The position numbers and the translations under genes are program-made. A DNA stretch of 35,315 bases from the IMG/VR virus record IMGVR_UViG_3300036719_005244, positions 1-35,315 of that record, one strand, 5' to 3'. A model generated the notes under the pieces. That model made no database searches. It had not been told where the DNA came from and saw only the letters and a program-made list of their open reading frames with translations. This DNA is from a virus. This document shows positions 1-7,598 of the stretch, one piece after another (positions within the stretch are counted from its first letter, which is position 1; every line of letters starts with the position of its first letter).

Positions 1-720
1 CATGTGGTCTGGCATAAAAATCTATCGTTGTTGAAGATAAAAGATTCGCAAAGTTGAATGCTGCATTTGCATGTATAAAGGTATTATTTGAAAAATCATA
101 TGCAGCATTAGCCGTATCCCATGCGCCTTGCCCTGTTCCTAAATCTACAGAGTTTGCTTTAGCGTAAGCTGCAAGAGCAATAATGGTTGATAAATTGGCT
201 TGTAAATATGAAGAATTTGCAAAAGCAAAATTTAAATTTGCATTAGCAAAAGCTGCATTTGCCTGCGTTCTTGCAAAAATGTCAGTCGCACCTAATGAGA
301 TAGTATTTGCAAAAGCAAATGCTGCGTTTGCTCTATCAAAAGAAGAATTGGCATATGAGCCAACTACATTTGCGACATTATTTGATGATTGAAATGCTGC
401 GTTAGCTCTATCAAAAGCAGACTGGTTGAACGATGGATTTAATGCGTTTGCCGTTGCAAAAGCAGCATTCGCATGTAAATATGCCGAATTTGCATGTTGA
501 CTTGGTGTATTCGCTTGAACATAGGCAGCGTTTGCATGAGAATATGCCGTATTAGCGTGATTATTTGCTGTATTAGCAAAATTAAACCCTGCGTTTGCAT
601 GTCCATATGCAGACGTTATTGCTAAACCATTTTGTATAGCTATAGCATAAGACGTATTTGAAAGATCAAATGCTGAATTGGCGTATGATGATGCTGAACC
701 TGATCCAAGATTCGCAAAGT
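1..720. repeat. Degenerate protein-coding repeats (YANSAF/HANAAF) of fibre shaft
   Basis: Related short coding units of the form gcatttgc, gcgtttgcatg and gcattagc (plus strand) recur through this stretch. On the minus strand they translate to A-N-(A/S)-(A/G)-F-x-x-A-N. A second patch lies at about 1000-1480. The units are diverged at the DNA level and match the repeats in the other fibre gene, so recombination between the two genes is conceivable. Confidence 0.75.
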
Positions 721-2026
721 TAGTTCCATCATTTGTAAATGTCCAACTACCTAAACTTTCGTTCCAAATTATAGAAACATTAGGAGAAGCACCTCTTTCA
801 ACTTCTATACCAGCATTTTCTGTTGGTGTTGTAGATTGTCCTAAATCAGCATTTAAAGTGATAATGTTATCACCAATATTCAGGTGATTTGTAGCAATGT
901 AACTTACATTTCCTGCAACTGTCAAATTACCAGTAACAAATAGGTTGCCCGTTACAGTACCGCCTGTTAAACTTAGCTTTGTATTCGCAGCATTAAAAGC
1001 AGCATTAGCTTGTCTATATGCTAAAGTTGTGGAAGCATTGGTTGATACGGAAAGGTTTTCCGCATTTACGGCAACACCTTGAAACGCAGTTACAATTATA
1101 TTTAAAGCGTTGACAGTTTCATATACAGCATTAGAAATAGCTATCGTGGAATTTGCAACATTAAACGCCGAATTAACCGATGTTGAAATATAACTAGCTA
1201 AATTAAATGCTGCATTTGCAGTGTTCGCTGTGTATAAGTCAGTATTAGCAGCCGCAAAAGCTGCGTTAGCATGTCTATAAGATGCTAAAGAACTAACTAT
1301 AGCAAGATTAGCTATTTCAAAACTAGAATTAGCATATGAAGAAGCAACAACTACATTGTTAGCAGTATTAAATGCCGCATTTGCATGATTAAACGCAGTT
1401 TGATTAAAAGACGGTGTTGAACTGTTTGCGGCATCGAAAGCAGCTTGTGCTAATACATTTGCAAGATTTGCTTTTTGAAAAGCTGAATTAAGTTGCTCTT
1501 GAGATGCTACTGATATAGATAAATTAGAAACCTGTGTTAACCTACCGGCATCATCTACAGTTATGACAGGAATTGTAGATGAGTTACCATAAGTTCCTGG
1601 GTTAACGCCAGTCGGTTCAATTGCAACTTGAATAGTAACCGTATTGCCAAAATTTGTTATGGCGTTTCCAGTCAAATCACCAGTCACAGATATTTCTACT
1701 GGATTAAAAATTGTGTTTGCTGAATCGGCTATACCTTGAAGATTACCTACAAATCCTGGTGTAGATGTCGATGTAGAAAAGAATACTAAACTGACTATTT
1801 CACCGTTTGGTGTTCTTTCTACTAAAGTTGAATTGGAAGTTGTATTACTTCTTCGGTCTACTATATTGGAATAATATCTACCACCAATTATCTCATAAGA
1901 ACCTCCTTCAGTTCCTATAAAAAGATTACCAGAAGGGAACGAATAGGCTAATTCGCCAGCTAAAAGAGAATTTGCGGTTGGTGTAGTATTCGCTGTAGAA
2001 TACTTCGTTACAATTGCTGTTGACAC
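1..2026 (-). CDS. Long tail fibre protein with ANAAF-type repeats (3' end cut by window)
   Basis: The frame is open from a GTG at 2026 to the window edge, giving at least 675 residues; the C-terminus lies outside. GTG directly follows the TAA of the upstream gene, with GGAAG just before it. The N-terminal part (STAIVTKYSTANTTPTANSL, LLAGELAYSF, LFIGTEGG) resembles the start of fibre and appendage proteins of marine T4-like phages. The middle and end are filled with degenerate YANSAF / HANAAF / ANAAFNFANTA repeats. They are interrupted by a module reading VTGNLTVAGNVSY, LNIGDNIITLN, ENAGIEVERG and WTFTNDGTNF, which recurs in cyanophage fibres. The repeats suggest an elongated trimeric shaft. 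A role in host recognition is inference. It shares repeat style with the fibre at 23632-26904. Confidence 0.85.
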   Translation of the reverse strand, partial: MSTAIVTKYSTANTTPTANSLLAGELAYSFPSGNLFIGTEGGSYEIIGGRYYSNIVDRRSNTTSNSTLVERTPNGEIVSLVFFSTSTSTPGFVGNLQGIADSANTIFNPVEISVTGDLTGNAITNFGNTVTIQVAIEPTGVNPGTYGNSSTIPVITVDDAGRLTQVSNLSISVASQEQLNSAFQKANLANVLAQAAFDAANSSTPSFNQTAFNHANAAFNTANNVVVASSYANSSFEIANLAIVSSLASYRHANAAFAAANTDLYTANTANAAFNLASYISTSVNSAFNVANSTIAISNAVYETVNALNIIVTAFQGVAVNAENLSVSTNASTTLAYRQANAAFNAANTKLSLTGGTVTGNLFVTGNLTVAGNVSYIATNHLNIGDNIITLNADLGQSTTPTENAGIEVERGASPNVSIIWNESLGSWTFTNDGTNFANLGSGSASSYANSAFDLSNTSYAIAIQNGLAITSAYGHANAGFNFANTANNHANTAYSHANAAYVQANTPSQHANSAYLHANAAFATANALNPSFNQSAFDRANAAFQSSNNVANVVGSYANSSFDRANAAFAFANTISLGATDIFARTQANAAFANANLNFAFANSSYLQANLSTIIALAAYAKANSVDLGTGQGAWDTANAAYDFSNNTFIHANAAFNFANLLSSTTIDFYARPH

Positions 2027-2227
2027 TTAGAAGCTTCCACCATTAATTACTGGAATTTCTTTCATAACAAATTTATTGGAACCGGCTTCATATGTCAAAA
2101 CATATCCGTCTTGTGATCCCTGAGTTTCTACATTGTTTAATTGAGAGAGACTTAGGTTTGCAGTTCTAGCTACGGTGACTGAAGATATGGTTGTTTTTTG
2201 GGGTTTTACGTTTACATTTATTGGCAT
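2027..2227 (-). CDS. Small virion-associated protein (66 aa)
   Basis: Short protein beginning MPINVNVKPQKTT. It contains LSLSQLNNVETQGSQDGYVL followed by TYEAGSNKFV. The form 'L..L.NV.....DGYVL.Y......F' is common in small structural and fibre-associated proteins of T4-like marine phages. The ATG at 2227 lies two bases after the TAA of the upstream gene, and the stop is followed at once by the GTG of the long fibre, so the three genes form one translational unit. No transmembrane segment or catalytic motif is seen. A capping or connector role for the fibre is inference from position. Confidence 0.65.
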   Translation of the reverse strand: MPINVNVKPQKTTISSVTVARTANLSLSQLNNVETQGSQDGYVLTYEAGSNKFVMKEIPVINGGSF

Positions 2228-2229
2228 TT

Positions 2230-2562
2230 TTATCTCGTAACGTTAGGAAGGACAGTAATCACACCTTCAAAAATCCTAGTCACCTCACCTGCACCATCAT
2301 CTATTTCTACATCATAAACGTATCGTCCTGGGGTTAAATTTGCGGTGTTTGCTGCCGACATAATCATGGTAATTTCTCCAGTATTGGGAGTCGTCACCTG
2401 AACATTGAAATCGTATTTTGTTGAGGAGTAGTAAGATTTTCTCATCTGCGACCTGGCGGAATAACCATATAAGTTCTGTCCTGCCCCGGTACCATCATTT
2501 ACGGTGATGACGGTGTTAAAAGTCGCACCCTGGTCTATAGTAAGTTCTACAAATTCAGCCAC
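2230..2562 (-). CDS. Small beta-rich structural protein (110 aa)
   Basis: Begins with GTG at 2562 (MAEFVELTIDQGATF). No in-frame ATG is available upstream, and GAGGAG sits about six bases before the start. The sequence reads like an immunoglobulin-type or BppU-N-like beta sandwich: an opening 'DQGATFNTVITV', a middle 'MRKSYYSSTKYDFNV', 'TGEITMIMSAANTANL' and 'PGRYVYDVEIDDGAGEVTRIFEGVITVLP'. Proteins of this design are frequent beside tail-fibre genes in phages. Its place directly upstream of the 66-residue protein and the long fibre supports a tail or fibre-base role. The exact family is not certain. Confidence 0.65.
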   Translation of the reverse strand: MAEFVELTIDQGATFNTVITVNDGTGAGQNLYGYSARSQMRKSYYSSTKYDFNVQVTTPNTGEITMIMSAANTANLTPGRYVYDVEIDDGAGEVTRIFEGVITVLPNVTR

Positions 2563-2584
2563 ATTAAACTCCTCTCTTAATGTG
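2560..2584 (-). promoter_or_regulatory. Perfect hairpin enclosing ribosome binding site and start codon
   Basis: On the minus strand, CACATTAA (2584-2577) is followed by the 9-base loop GAGAGGAGT and its exact complement TTAATGTG (2567-2560). The Shine-Dalgarno GAGGAG is in the loop and the GTG start of the 110-residue protein forms the 3' foot of the stem. This could tune translation of the downstream structural genes. The structure is read directly; the function is inference. Confidence 0.5.
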
Positions 2585-2606
2585 GTATTTAGTCAAACCA
2601 ATATCT

Positions 2607-2927
2607 TTATTGTACCGAAAAACTACTTCCACAACCACAGGTAGTTTGAGCATTGGGATTTTTTATAGTAAAAGCTGCACCCATTAAATCCTCCGCATAA
2701 TCTATGGTTGCTCCCTGGAGATATTGAAAACTTATACTATCGACCAGTAAGGTGAAATCGTTAAAAGGAAGTTGAAAATCTTCTTCTTCTGGCTTTTCCT
2801 CCAAATCAAATCCGTACTGCATACCACTACACCCTCCACCTTCAACGAAAACTCTTAAAAATTTCTCATCCTCATCTTCTAAATACTCTTGTATTTTTTG
2901 TTTGGCCATTTCAGTTACATCAATCAT
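2607..2927 (-). CDS. A-type Fe-S cluster carrier (HesB/IscA/ErpA family)
   Basis: 106 residues, the normal length of the family. It has the three cysteines that hold the cluster in A-type carriers: Cys33 in [11 protein letters not shown], and Cys97 and Cys99 in TTCGCGSSF. These proteins pass [2Fe-2S] or [4Fe-4S] clusters from scaffold to client enzymes in the cytoplasm. ATG at 2927 is preceded by a strong GGAGG. It has its own upstream region because the neighbouring gene runs the other way. In this window it is the only Fe-S assembly gene, beside nine radical SAM enzymes that each need a [4Fe-4S] cluster, so supplying them is a reasonable inference. HesB/IscA-like genes are known in marine phages, so a more general host Fe-S supply role is also possible. 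Confidence 0.93.
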   Translation of the reverse strand: MIDVTEMAKQKIQEYLEDEDEKFLRVFVEGGGCSGMQYGFDLEEKPEEEDFQLPFNDFTLLVDSISFQYLQGATIDYAEDLMGAAFTIKNPNAQTTCGCGSSFSVQ

Positions 2928-2943
2928 AGAATCCTCCGTTTTT

Positions 2944-2962
2944 AATTTATACTATATTTATT
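2944..2962 (-). promoter_or_regulatory. Candidate T4-type late promoters upstream of the Fe-S carrier gene
   Basis: The 44-base gap between two divergent genes holds, on the minus strand, AATAAATA (2962-2955) and TATAAATT (2951-2944). Each is one base off the T4 late consensus TATAAATA and lies 17-35 bases upstream of the ATG at 2927. In such AT-rich DNA a chance match is easy. The isolated position of the gene argues that some promoter is needed here. Confidence 0.35.
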
Positions 2963-2971
2963 TCAAATAAA

Positions 2972-3550
2972 ATGATAAAAAAACCAGTTTTAATGATACA
3001 TGAAGTTTTTGATGATATTTTTAAATTAGATTTGCAAAATTATTTGTTGACTTTTGACGATGCATTATACAGTCAGTTTTATCATTATTCTAAAATTTCT
3101 AAAATACAAACAAATAAAATTTTTTTTGTTTCTACAAACATACTTTCAGAGTCTAGACAATCAAATAATTTTGTTTCATGCACAGAGGCGCATAAAAAAG
3201 CTTTTGATGGAAATAAAGAAGATTATATGAATATTGAACAAATAAAATTTTTAATGAACGAACATGATGTTGAGATTGGAGCTCATTCACATAATCACAG
3301 AAGATTAAGTAAATTTAAATCACTAAAAGATAAAATTGACCACATAAAAAAAGACACAGAACTAATGTTGGATTGGTTCAAACAAAATTTAAATTATACA
3401 CCCAAAAAATTTTGTTTTCCTTACAATGAAGATTTGGACGGTATTTATAAATTACTCTTGAAAAAATACGGTTTTGAACAGTTTTATGGTAATGAAAGGT
3501 TAGACATCAATCATCTTTTGGAAAACACAAGTTTAAATGATTCAGCATAA
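2972..3550 (+). CDS. Polysaccharide deacetylase, NodB-like (CE4 family)
   Basis: The only plus-strand gene of the window (192 aa). It keeps the main CE4 metal-site motifs: TFDDA at 27-31 (usual TFDDG, both Asp present), HSHNH at 105-109 (the H-S-x-x-H pair), and FCFPYNE in the place of the usual R-x-x-P-x-G loop. CE4 enzymes remove N- or O-acetyl groups from GlcNAc-type polymers or peptidoglycan. The C-terminal motifs of longer members are not seen, so it is a minimal domain. No signal peptide is visible, so it acts in the cytoplasm or on lipid- or nucleotide-linked sugar. No clear Shine-Dalgarno precedes the ATG. Its 3' end overlaps the convergent PIG-L gene by 40 bases. Confidence 0.8.
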   Translation: MIKKPVLMIHEVFDDIFKLDLQNYLLTFDDALYSQFYHYSKISKIQTNKIFFVSTNILSESRQSNNFVSCTEAHKKAFDGNKEDYMNIEQIKFLMNEHDVEIGAHSHNHRRLSKFKSLKDKIDHIKKDTELMLDWFKQNLNYTPKKFCFPYNEDLDGIYKLLLKKYGFEQFYGNERLDINHLLENTSLNDSA

Positions 3551-4155
3551 TTAAATCCAACTTGCCTACCTCTATTTTTTGCGAGAATTTCCACAGCACC
3601 TAAGCTCCTAGAATCAGGAAAACTATAAATTTCTGTATCATATAGACTTACAATTTGTCTTTTTATGTCCATGTAATCTTCAACGTCCTCGTAAACACTA
3701 GGAACAAAACTTGGACTAAATTGATGGAACGACCAATCTGTACTCGATGGAATCTCATACATATATAATTCTTCAACTACAGATCCTATCTTAGGCCTAC
3801 AAGCAGAAAGTGTTGCTTCAGCTGTTATTCTATGATCTTTATGAACATCCGAAATATTATTAGTATAAACTATACTTGGTTTTACATACGAAATAGTTTC
3901 TTCAATATTTTTTAAAGCTACATGATAATCTAGGTATAAATCACTAGAATCAAAAATTTCATATTCTACCTCCAATATTTCACAAGACTTTTTGAAACTG
4001 ATTTGCCTAGTATATTCTACCTCTTCTGATCCTGGTCTATTACCTTTACATAAACTAATTAAATGTACATTATTATTTTTTGATAATTTAGCTATTGTTC
4101 CTCCGGGACCAAAAGCTTCGTCATCGGGATGAGACAAAATGAACAATATATTCAT
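3511..4155 (-). CDS. PIG-L / LmbE-like N-deacetylase
   Basis: 214 residues from ATG 4155, which forms a classic ATGA overlap with the stop of the upstream epimerase. An alternative TTG two codons earlier is less likely. The zinc site is complete: SHPDDE at 8-13 and HKDH at 105-108 (H-x-D-H). The family removes acetyl groups from GlcNAc-type substrates such as GlcNAc-phosphatidylinositol, GlcNAc-malate or sugar nucleotides, exposing a free amine. Sitting directly after an NDP-sugar epimerase, it probably deacetylates the amino sugar built by this cassette; the substrate is inference. The tail-to-tail overlap with the CE4 gene puts two unrelated deacetylase folds next to each other. Confidence 0.88.
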   Translation of the reverse strand: MNILFILSHPDDEAFGPGGTIAKLSKNNNVHLISLCKGNRPGSEEVEYTRQISFKKSCEILEVEYEIFDSSDLYLDYHVALKNIEETISYVKPSIVYTNNISDVHKDHRITAEATLSACRPKIGSVVEELYMYEIPSSTDWSFHQFSPSFVPSVYEDVEDYMDIKRQIVSLYDTEIYSFPDSRSLGAVEILAKNRGRQVGFNYAESFKLVFSKR

Positions 4156-5042
4156 AAACAATCGTTAATAATATCTTCTATAGATTTTTTAGGTCTGTAA
4201 TTTATAAACGATTTTATTTTAGTCAAATCTGGACATCTATATTTTATATCGGAGTGGTGTTTAGAAAATTCTTTTTCGTAAGGTGTTAGATCAATTTTTG
4301 AATTGGAATTACTTATAGTAATAACTTTTTCAGCTAATTCTTTAATGGTGATAGGAACATCATTACCAACATTAAAAATTTCCCCGTTAAATTTTTCTAG
4401 TTCCAGTAAACATTCTACAGCATCTTCAACATGACAAAAAGTCCTAATTTGACTTCCATCTCCATGTACAATTAAATTTTCATCGCTTTTTGCTGCGTTA
4501 ATAAACCTAGGAAGTACCATACCATAATCCGGTAGTTGACCTGGTCCTACTACATTAAAAAATCTTATTATAATATATGGAAAACTACTAGAGGTAATCA
4601 TAAATTCTGTAATCAACTTTGCAGTTGCATAAGCCCATCTTAATTTTGTTGGAGGACCTATGGTCAAATGATTATCTTCGGAGAAAGGACCATCACCATA
4701 AACTTCACTTGTACTGGTAAAAATTACTTTTTTATTATATTTTCTGAAAAGTGGAATAAGTTTATTCATTAGTCCAATGTTATTGTCTAATGTCAATTGA
4801 GGATTTTTATCGTTATAAGAAACACCAACAGAACCAGCTAGAAAATATATTATATCATGATCTTTAATCAAATCTTCTACATCTAGATTTTTTATATCAC
4901 CATGTATAAAATTCACATCATAATCAGGTTTTTTGGAAGTTGTTAATGAATCAACAATTGTAACCGTTTCGCCTCGACTAATAAGTTTTTTTGAAAGGTA
5001 TGTACCAACAAAACCTGCACCACCAAGAATAAGATATTTCAT
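4152..5042 (-). CDS. NAD-dependent NDP-sugar epimerase/dehydratase (extended SDR)
   Basis: 296 residues with the Rossmann motif GGAGFVG at 7-13, the catalytic TSTSEVYG region near 110-116 and YATAK at 138-142 (Y-x-x-x-K). Substrate-side motifs typical of UDP-glucose epimerase and UDP-glucuronate decarboxylase relatives follow: VVGPGQ, GDGSQIRTFCHVEDAV and IFNVGND. It oxidises a nucleotide sugar at C4 through bound NAD and then epimerises or further converts it. The sequence alone does not fix which. It is coupled to the PIG-L deacetylase downstream by ATGA, so the two probably act in one pathway. ATG at 5042 is chosen because the Rossmann strand starts at residue 2. Confidence 0.88.
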   Translation of the reverse strand: MKYLILGGAGFVGTYLSKKLISRGETVTIVDSLTTSKKPDYDVNFIHGDIKNLDVEDLIKDHDIIYFLAGSVGVSYNDKNPQLTLDNNIGLMNKLIPLFRKYNKKVIFTSTSEVYGDGPFSEDNHLTIGPPTKLRWAYATAKLITEFMITSSSFPYIIIRFFNVVGPGQLPDYGMVLPRFINAAKSDENLIVHGDGSQIRTFCHVEDAVECLLELEKFNGEIFNVGNDVPITIKELAEKVITISNSNSKIDLTPYEKEFSKHHSDIKYRCPDLTKIKSFINYRPKKSIEDIINDCL

Positions 5043-5060
5043 AAATTAAAATAATAAATG

Positions 5061-5888
5061 TTAAATGTATCTAATGACTAAACTATTTTCAAAATCATCA
5101 CAAATTAAAGATGCAAGTTTTTTTACAAATTTATATTCTTCTTGAGTTAATTCTGAAAAAGGATAAAAAATATGTTTATCGGAGTAAGGAATTTTACCTT
5201 CTTTTGTATCCATCCAAACCCCTATTTGTCCTTTAGGATTAGGATTATATATCCAACTCAATAAATCTAAGAAATAAAGTTCACCATCTTTACCAATATA
5301 AAGATACTCCGACATATCATTTAAAAGTGGATTCCAATCTGAGTCGAATCTAGTTTTAGCTTTATTTAATATTTGTCTATCAATGTTGTTGATATTCACA
5401 TAATATTCACTTGAGGGATCCAAAAAATTATCATCGGCCATAGGATTTTCAAATTCATAAAAGTGGGGACTTTCTGATAAAAAAACTGGCATTCCAGCAG
5501 GATTCGAATTAATAATTAACTCTATATTATCAAGTGTATTTTCATATCTCATTTTTACCAAGTCATAGCCCAAATATTCTTTAAGAAAATTTAAATTTTC
5601 TTTTTCGGATTCATTCTCTTCAATAAATTGTAAAAGGTTTTCTCTATCAGATTGAAGAGATTGTTCAATAATTGGTTTATAATAATAAAGCTTTCCGTCT
5701 TGACAAAAGAAACTTACATTATAAGCAAAACCCCATTTAGTCGTTGGTTTTATGTAAGTATCAAACTCAGCCTCAAAATGCATAATTATATTATCTATAA
5801 ATTCATTTTGAGTAAAACGGTTTTCGTCATCTGGTCTTTCGACACTTGAAGGAAGTATGGAAATATTCTCTAAATTCTCTTCAGTCAT
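5061..5888 (-). CDS. Unknown acidic protein (275 aa)
   Basis: No family recognised. The protein is rich in Asp, Glu, Asn and aromatic residues, with no signal peptide, membrane helix or metal motif. Stretches such as LYYYKPIIEQ, EYLYIGKDGELYFLDLLSWI and GQIGVWMDTKEGKIPYSDK suggest an alpha/beta domain with several hairpins. The ATG at 5888 overlaps the stop of the kinase-like gene upstream as ATGA, so translation is coupled. It lies inside the sugar cassette, between the amidinotransferase block and the epimerase-deacetylase pair, so a role in glycan synthesis or transfer is possible but only by position. Confidence 0.6.
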   Translation of the reverse strand: MTEENLENISILPSSVERPDDENRFTQNEFIDNIIMHFEAEFDTYIKPTTKWGFAYNVSFFCQDGKLYYYKPIIEQSLQSDRENLLQFIEENESEKENLNFLKEYLGYDLVKMRYENTLDNIELIINSNPAGMPVFLSESPHFYEFENPMADDNFLDPSSEYYVNINNIDRQILNKAKTRFDSDWNPLLNDMSEYLYIGKDGELYFLDLLSWIYNPNPKGQIGVWMDTKEGKIPYSDKHIFYPFSELTQEEYKFVKKLASLICDDFENSLVIRYI

Positions 5889-6547
5889 TTTAATTCCTTT
5901 TTGTTGTAAATAAAAATTTCTGTTTCATTAATGGGGTAATCTGTTTTAAGTAAATTAGTTACTTTATATAAATCATTTTTACTCTCAATATAAAGTCTGT
6001 TTATACAATTTTTTAAATTATAAAAATATACAAAAAACGGTAAATTCTTCTTTTTTTCTAAATGTTTAAAATCAATCAATTTTATATCATCAACAGTTCG
6101 CACCAAATTAAATGCCATACTATTATAAAATGGAGTAATTTTAATGTCAAGAATTTTTTCTTTTAAATTATAAAATTCTTTAATATTTAGATCAGTTACC
6201 AAATCACCCTCAACATATTCATAAACGAAAAATTTATCATTATTGTCTAAAAGTTTAGGTAATAAATTACCGTTATATTTTTCCAAAAAAGGTTCAGGAT
6301 CGAAAGGTTCAAATTCTTTTTTTAAACTGCAATAATAAGGATTTAAATCTGTGGTATAGGTTTCGGCATTACTATTTACAAATCTTAAAGACTCCTTATG
6401 TACATATTTTTTATTACCTAGTATAAAAAAATAAAAAAATATTTTTCTAGTAAAAGGAGTATGGTGTATACCATAAACATCAAATAAATCTTTTTTTGCT
6501 TGTTTGATTAGTCTTACCTTAGAATTAATAATATATGTATTCATCAT
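5885..6547 (-). CDS. Kinase-like-fold protein with degenerate catalytic loop (220 aa)
   Basis: Weak resemblance to small sugar/LPS kinases and aminoglycoside phosphotransferases: KKYVHKES near 46-53 (possible VAIK-type strand), the hinge-like FVYEYVEGD at 107-115, then FYNSMAFN at 140-147 and IKLIDFKHL at 155-163. The last two can be aligned to H-x-D-x4-N and the DFG Asp. In that alignment the catalytic loop Asp is Asn142, while Asn147 and Asp159 are kept. It is thus either an unusual kinase or a pseudokinase-like binding protein; the fold call itself is tentative. Two adjacent ATGs (6547, 6544) are possible starts. It overlaps the upstream amidinotransferase by about 20 bases and is ATGA-coupled downstream. 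The DNA is very AT-rich (8 G/C in 6001-6060). Confidence 0.5.
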   Translation of the reverse strand: MMNTYIINSKVRLIKQAKKDLFDVYGIHHTPFTRKIFFYFFILGNKKYVHKESLRFVNSNAETYTTDLNPYYCSLKKEFEPFDPEPFLEKYNGNLLPKLLDNNDKFFVYEYVEGDLVTDLNIKEFYNLKEKILDIKITPFYNSMAFNLVRTVDDIKLIDFKHLEKKKNLPFFVYFYNLKNCINRLYIESKNDLYKVTNLLKTDYPINETEIFIYNKKELK

Positions 6548-7598
6548 CTCTTACTAAGTCTAAAGTGGAACAATGTATCCCACCAGCAAAAATTTCACCA
6601 TTTTCCAAAGAGACCTCAACAATATTAAAACCATTTTTTTCTAAAATGTCTTTAACGCCAATTGCTCGTCTATTAACCAACACGGTATTTTCATCGATAC
6701 TCAAAACATTCACGTCCATTCCTCTACTGGAGGCCAAACGAATATCAATATTCGTCATTCCTCGAACGTCAATATTTTGTGTTAAATCTTTAGGATAAAG
6801 ATACTTCCAATTTTTAAATTTTTTAGGTAATAAGTCTCTGATATTCGAATATAATGGATTAACAAGAAATACACCAGGTTTTAGACATATTAGGCACCCA
6901 TCTATGTGGTTGTCTGCGACATGAAGAATATGAAAATCTGTGTTAGGAAAAAGACTTTTTACCCATAAGAAACCGAGATATTGATTATAACTATTAATAT
7001 TAACTATACAGTCTCTACCTATTCTTAGAAATTGAGCTCCATCAATCGCCATCACGAAATTTTTCGGTATATTTTTATAATCCCTAGTATCACCCCAATG
7101 TCCTAAATCTACAGTTTTCTCAGTTAATTCTATATGAGGAGCTTTAATCCATTGCCCTCCTAATCCATTATTCCAAATACTATTATATGTATCATACAAC
7201 AAGGTGTTTTCGTAATATCTATTTTGAACGAAAGTTGGAGTTTCTATTATTTTATTCTGATATACTAACGTTAAATCTCTAACGTTACTAGCACTACTCA
7301 TTTCACTTTTAAAAGAAGGTGTAGAAAAAGATATTATCTTGTCTAAAGTTTTAGGACGATGAACAAGAATATTTAATTTAGAAAGAACGTTTGCTAAATT
7401 ATTTAACTCTTCATTTCTTTGATCTATGAGATTCATACTAACGTGATAATCTTCGAACGGAGACTCGTAAATTTTTTCGTCTAAAGCTTCTCTATAAAAC
7501 TGTTTAAATGTAATGTCACTGATGCGTTTGGTTAATTTTAACTCTCTACCGACGACGACTTCTTTTAATTTACCAAAACTTGTATTAGAATTAATCAC
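6525..7598 (-). CDS. Amidinotransferase (glycine/inosamine amidinotransferase-like)
   Basis: 357 residues, typical for the AGAT/StrB1 family. Visible active-site parts are MAIDGAQFLRIGRD (Asp186, Arg192, Asp196), DNHIDG with His231 and Asp233, and the nucleophile Cys343 in GGIHCSTLD. These enzymes move the amidino group of arginine to an amine acceptor through a Cys-amidino intermediate. Acceptors include glycine and, in streptomycin synthesis, the aminocyclitol scyllo-inosamine phosphate. GTG at 7598 is chosen for its GAGGAA seven bases upstream; it overlaps the GT gene by eight bases. With an aminotransferase and sugar dehydratase just upstream, an amino-sugar acceptor is a plausible inference. 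A free amino-acid acceptor cannot be excluded. Confidence 0.88.
   Translation of the reverse strand: MINSNTSFGKLKEVVVGRELKLTKRISDITFKQFYREALDEKIYESPFEDYHVSMNLIDQRNEELNNLANVLSKLNILVHRPKTLDKIISFSTPSFKSEMSSASNVRDLTLVYQNKIIETPTFVQNRYYENTLLYDTYNSIWNNGLGGQWIKAPHIELTEKTVDLGHWGDTRDYKNIPKNFVMAIDGAQFLRIGRDCIVNINSYNQYLGFLWVKSLFPNTDFHILHVADNHIDGCLICLKPGVFLVNPLYSNIRDLLPKKFKNWKYLYPKDLTQNIDVRGMTNIDIRLASSRGMDVNVLSIDENTVLVNRRAIGVKDILEKNGFNIVEVSLENGEIFAGGIHCSTLDLVRDDEYIYY

Noticed and set aside
183-392. Plus-strand frame with ALAKAAFA-like repeats
   Set aside because: It is the reverse reading of the ANAAF repeats of the long fibre whose frame is open across the region.
1-720. Regular repeats that might be read as a CRISPR array
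   Set aside because: Units are short, unequal, diverged, without spacers, and coding throughout.
3442-3449. Exact T4 late promoter string TATAAATA on the minus strand
   Set aside because: It lies inside the plus-strand deacetylase gene, over 500 bases from the next minus-strand start; several chance copies are expected in DNA this AT-rich.
4155-4161. TTG start two codons upstream for the PIG-L gene
   Set aside because: The ATG at 4155 gives the ATGA overlap used repeatedly in this operon.
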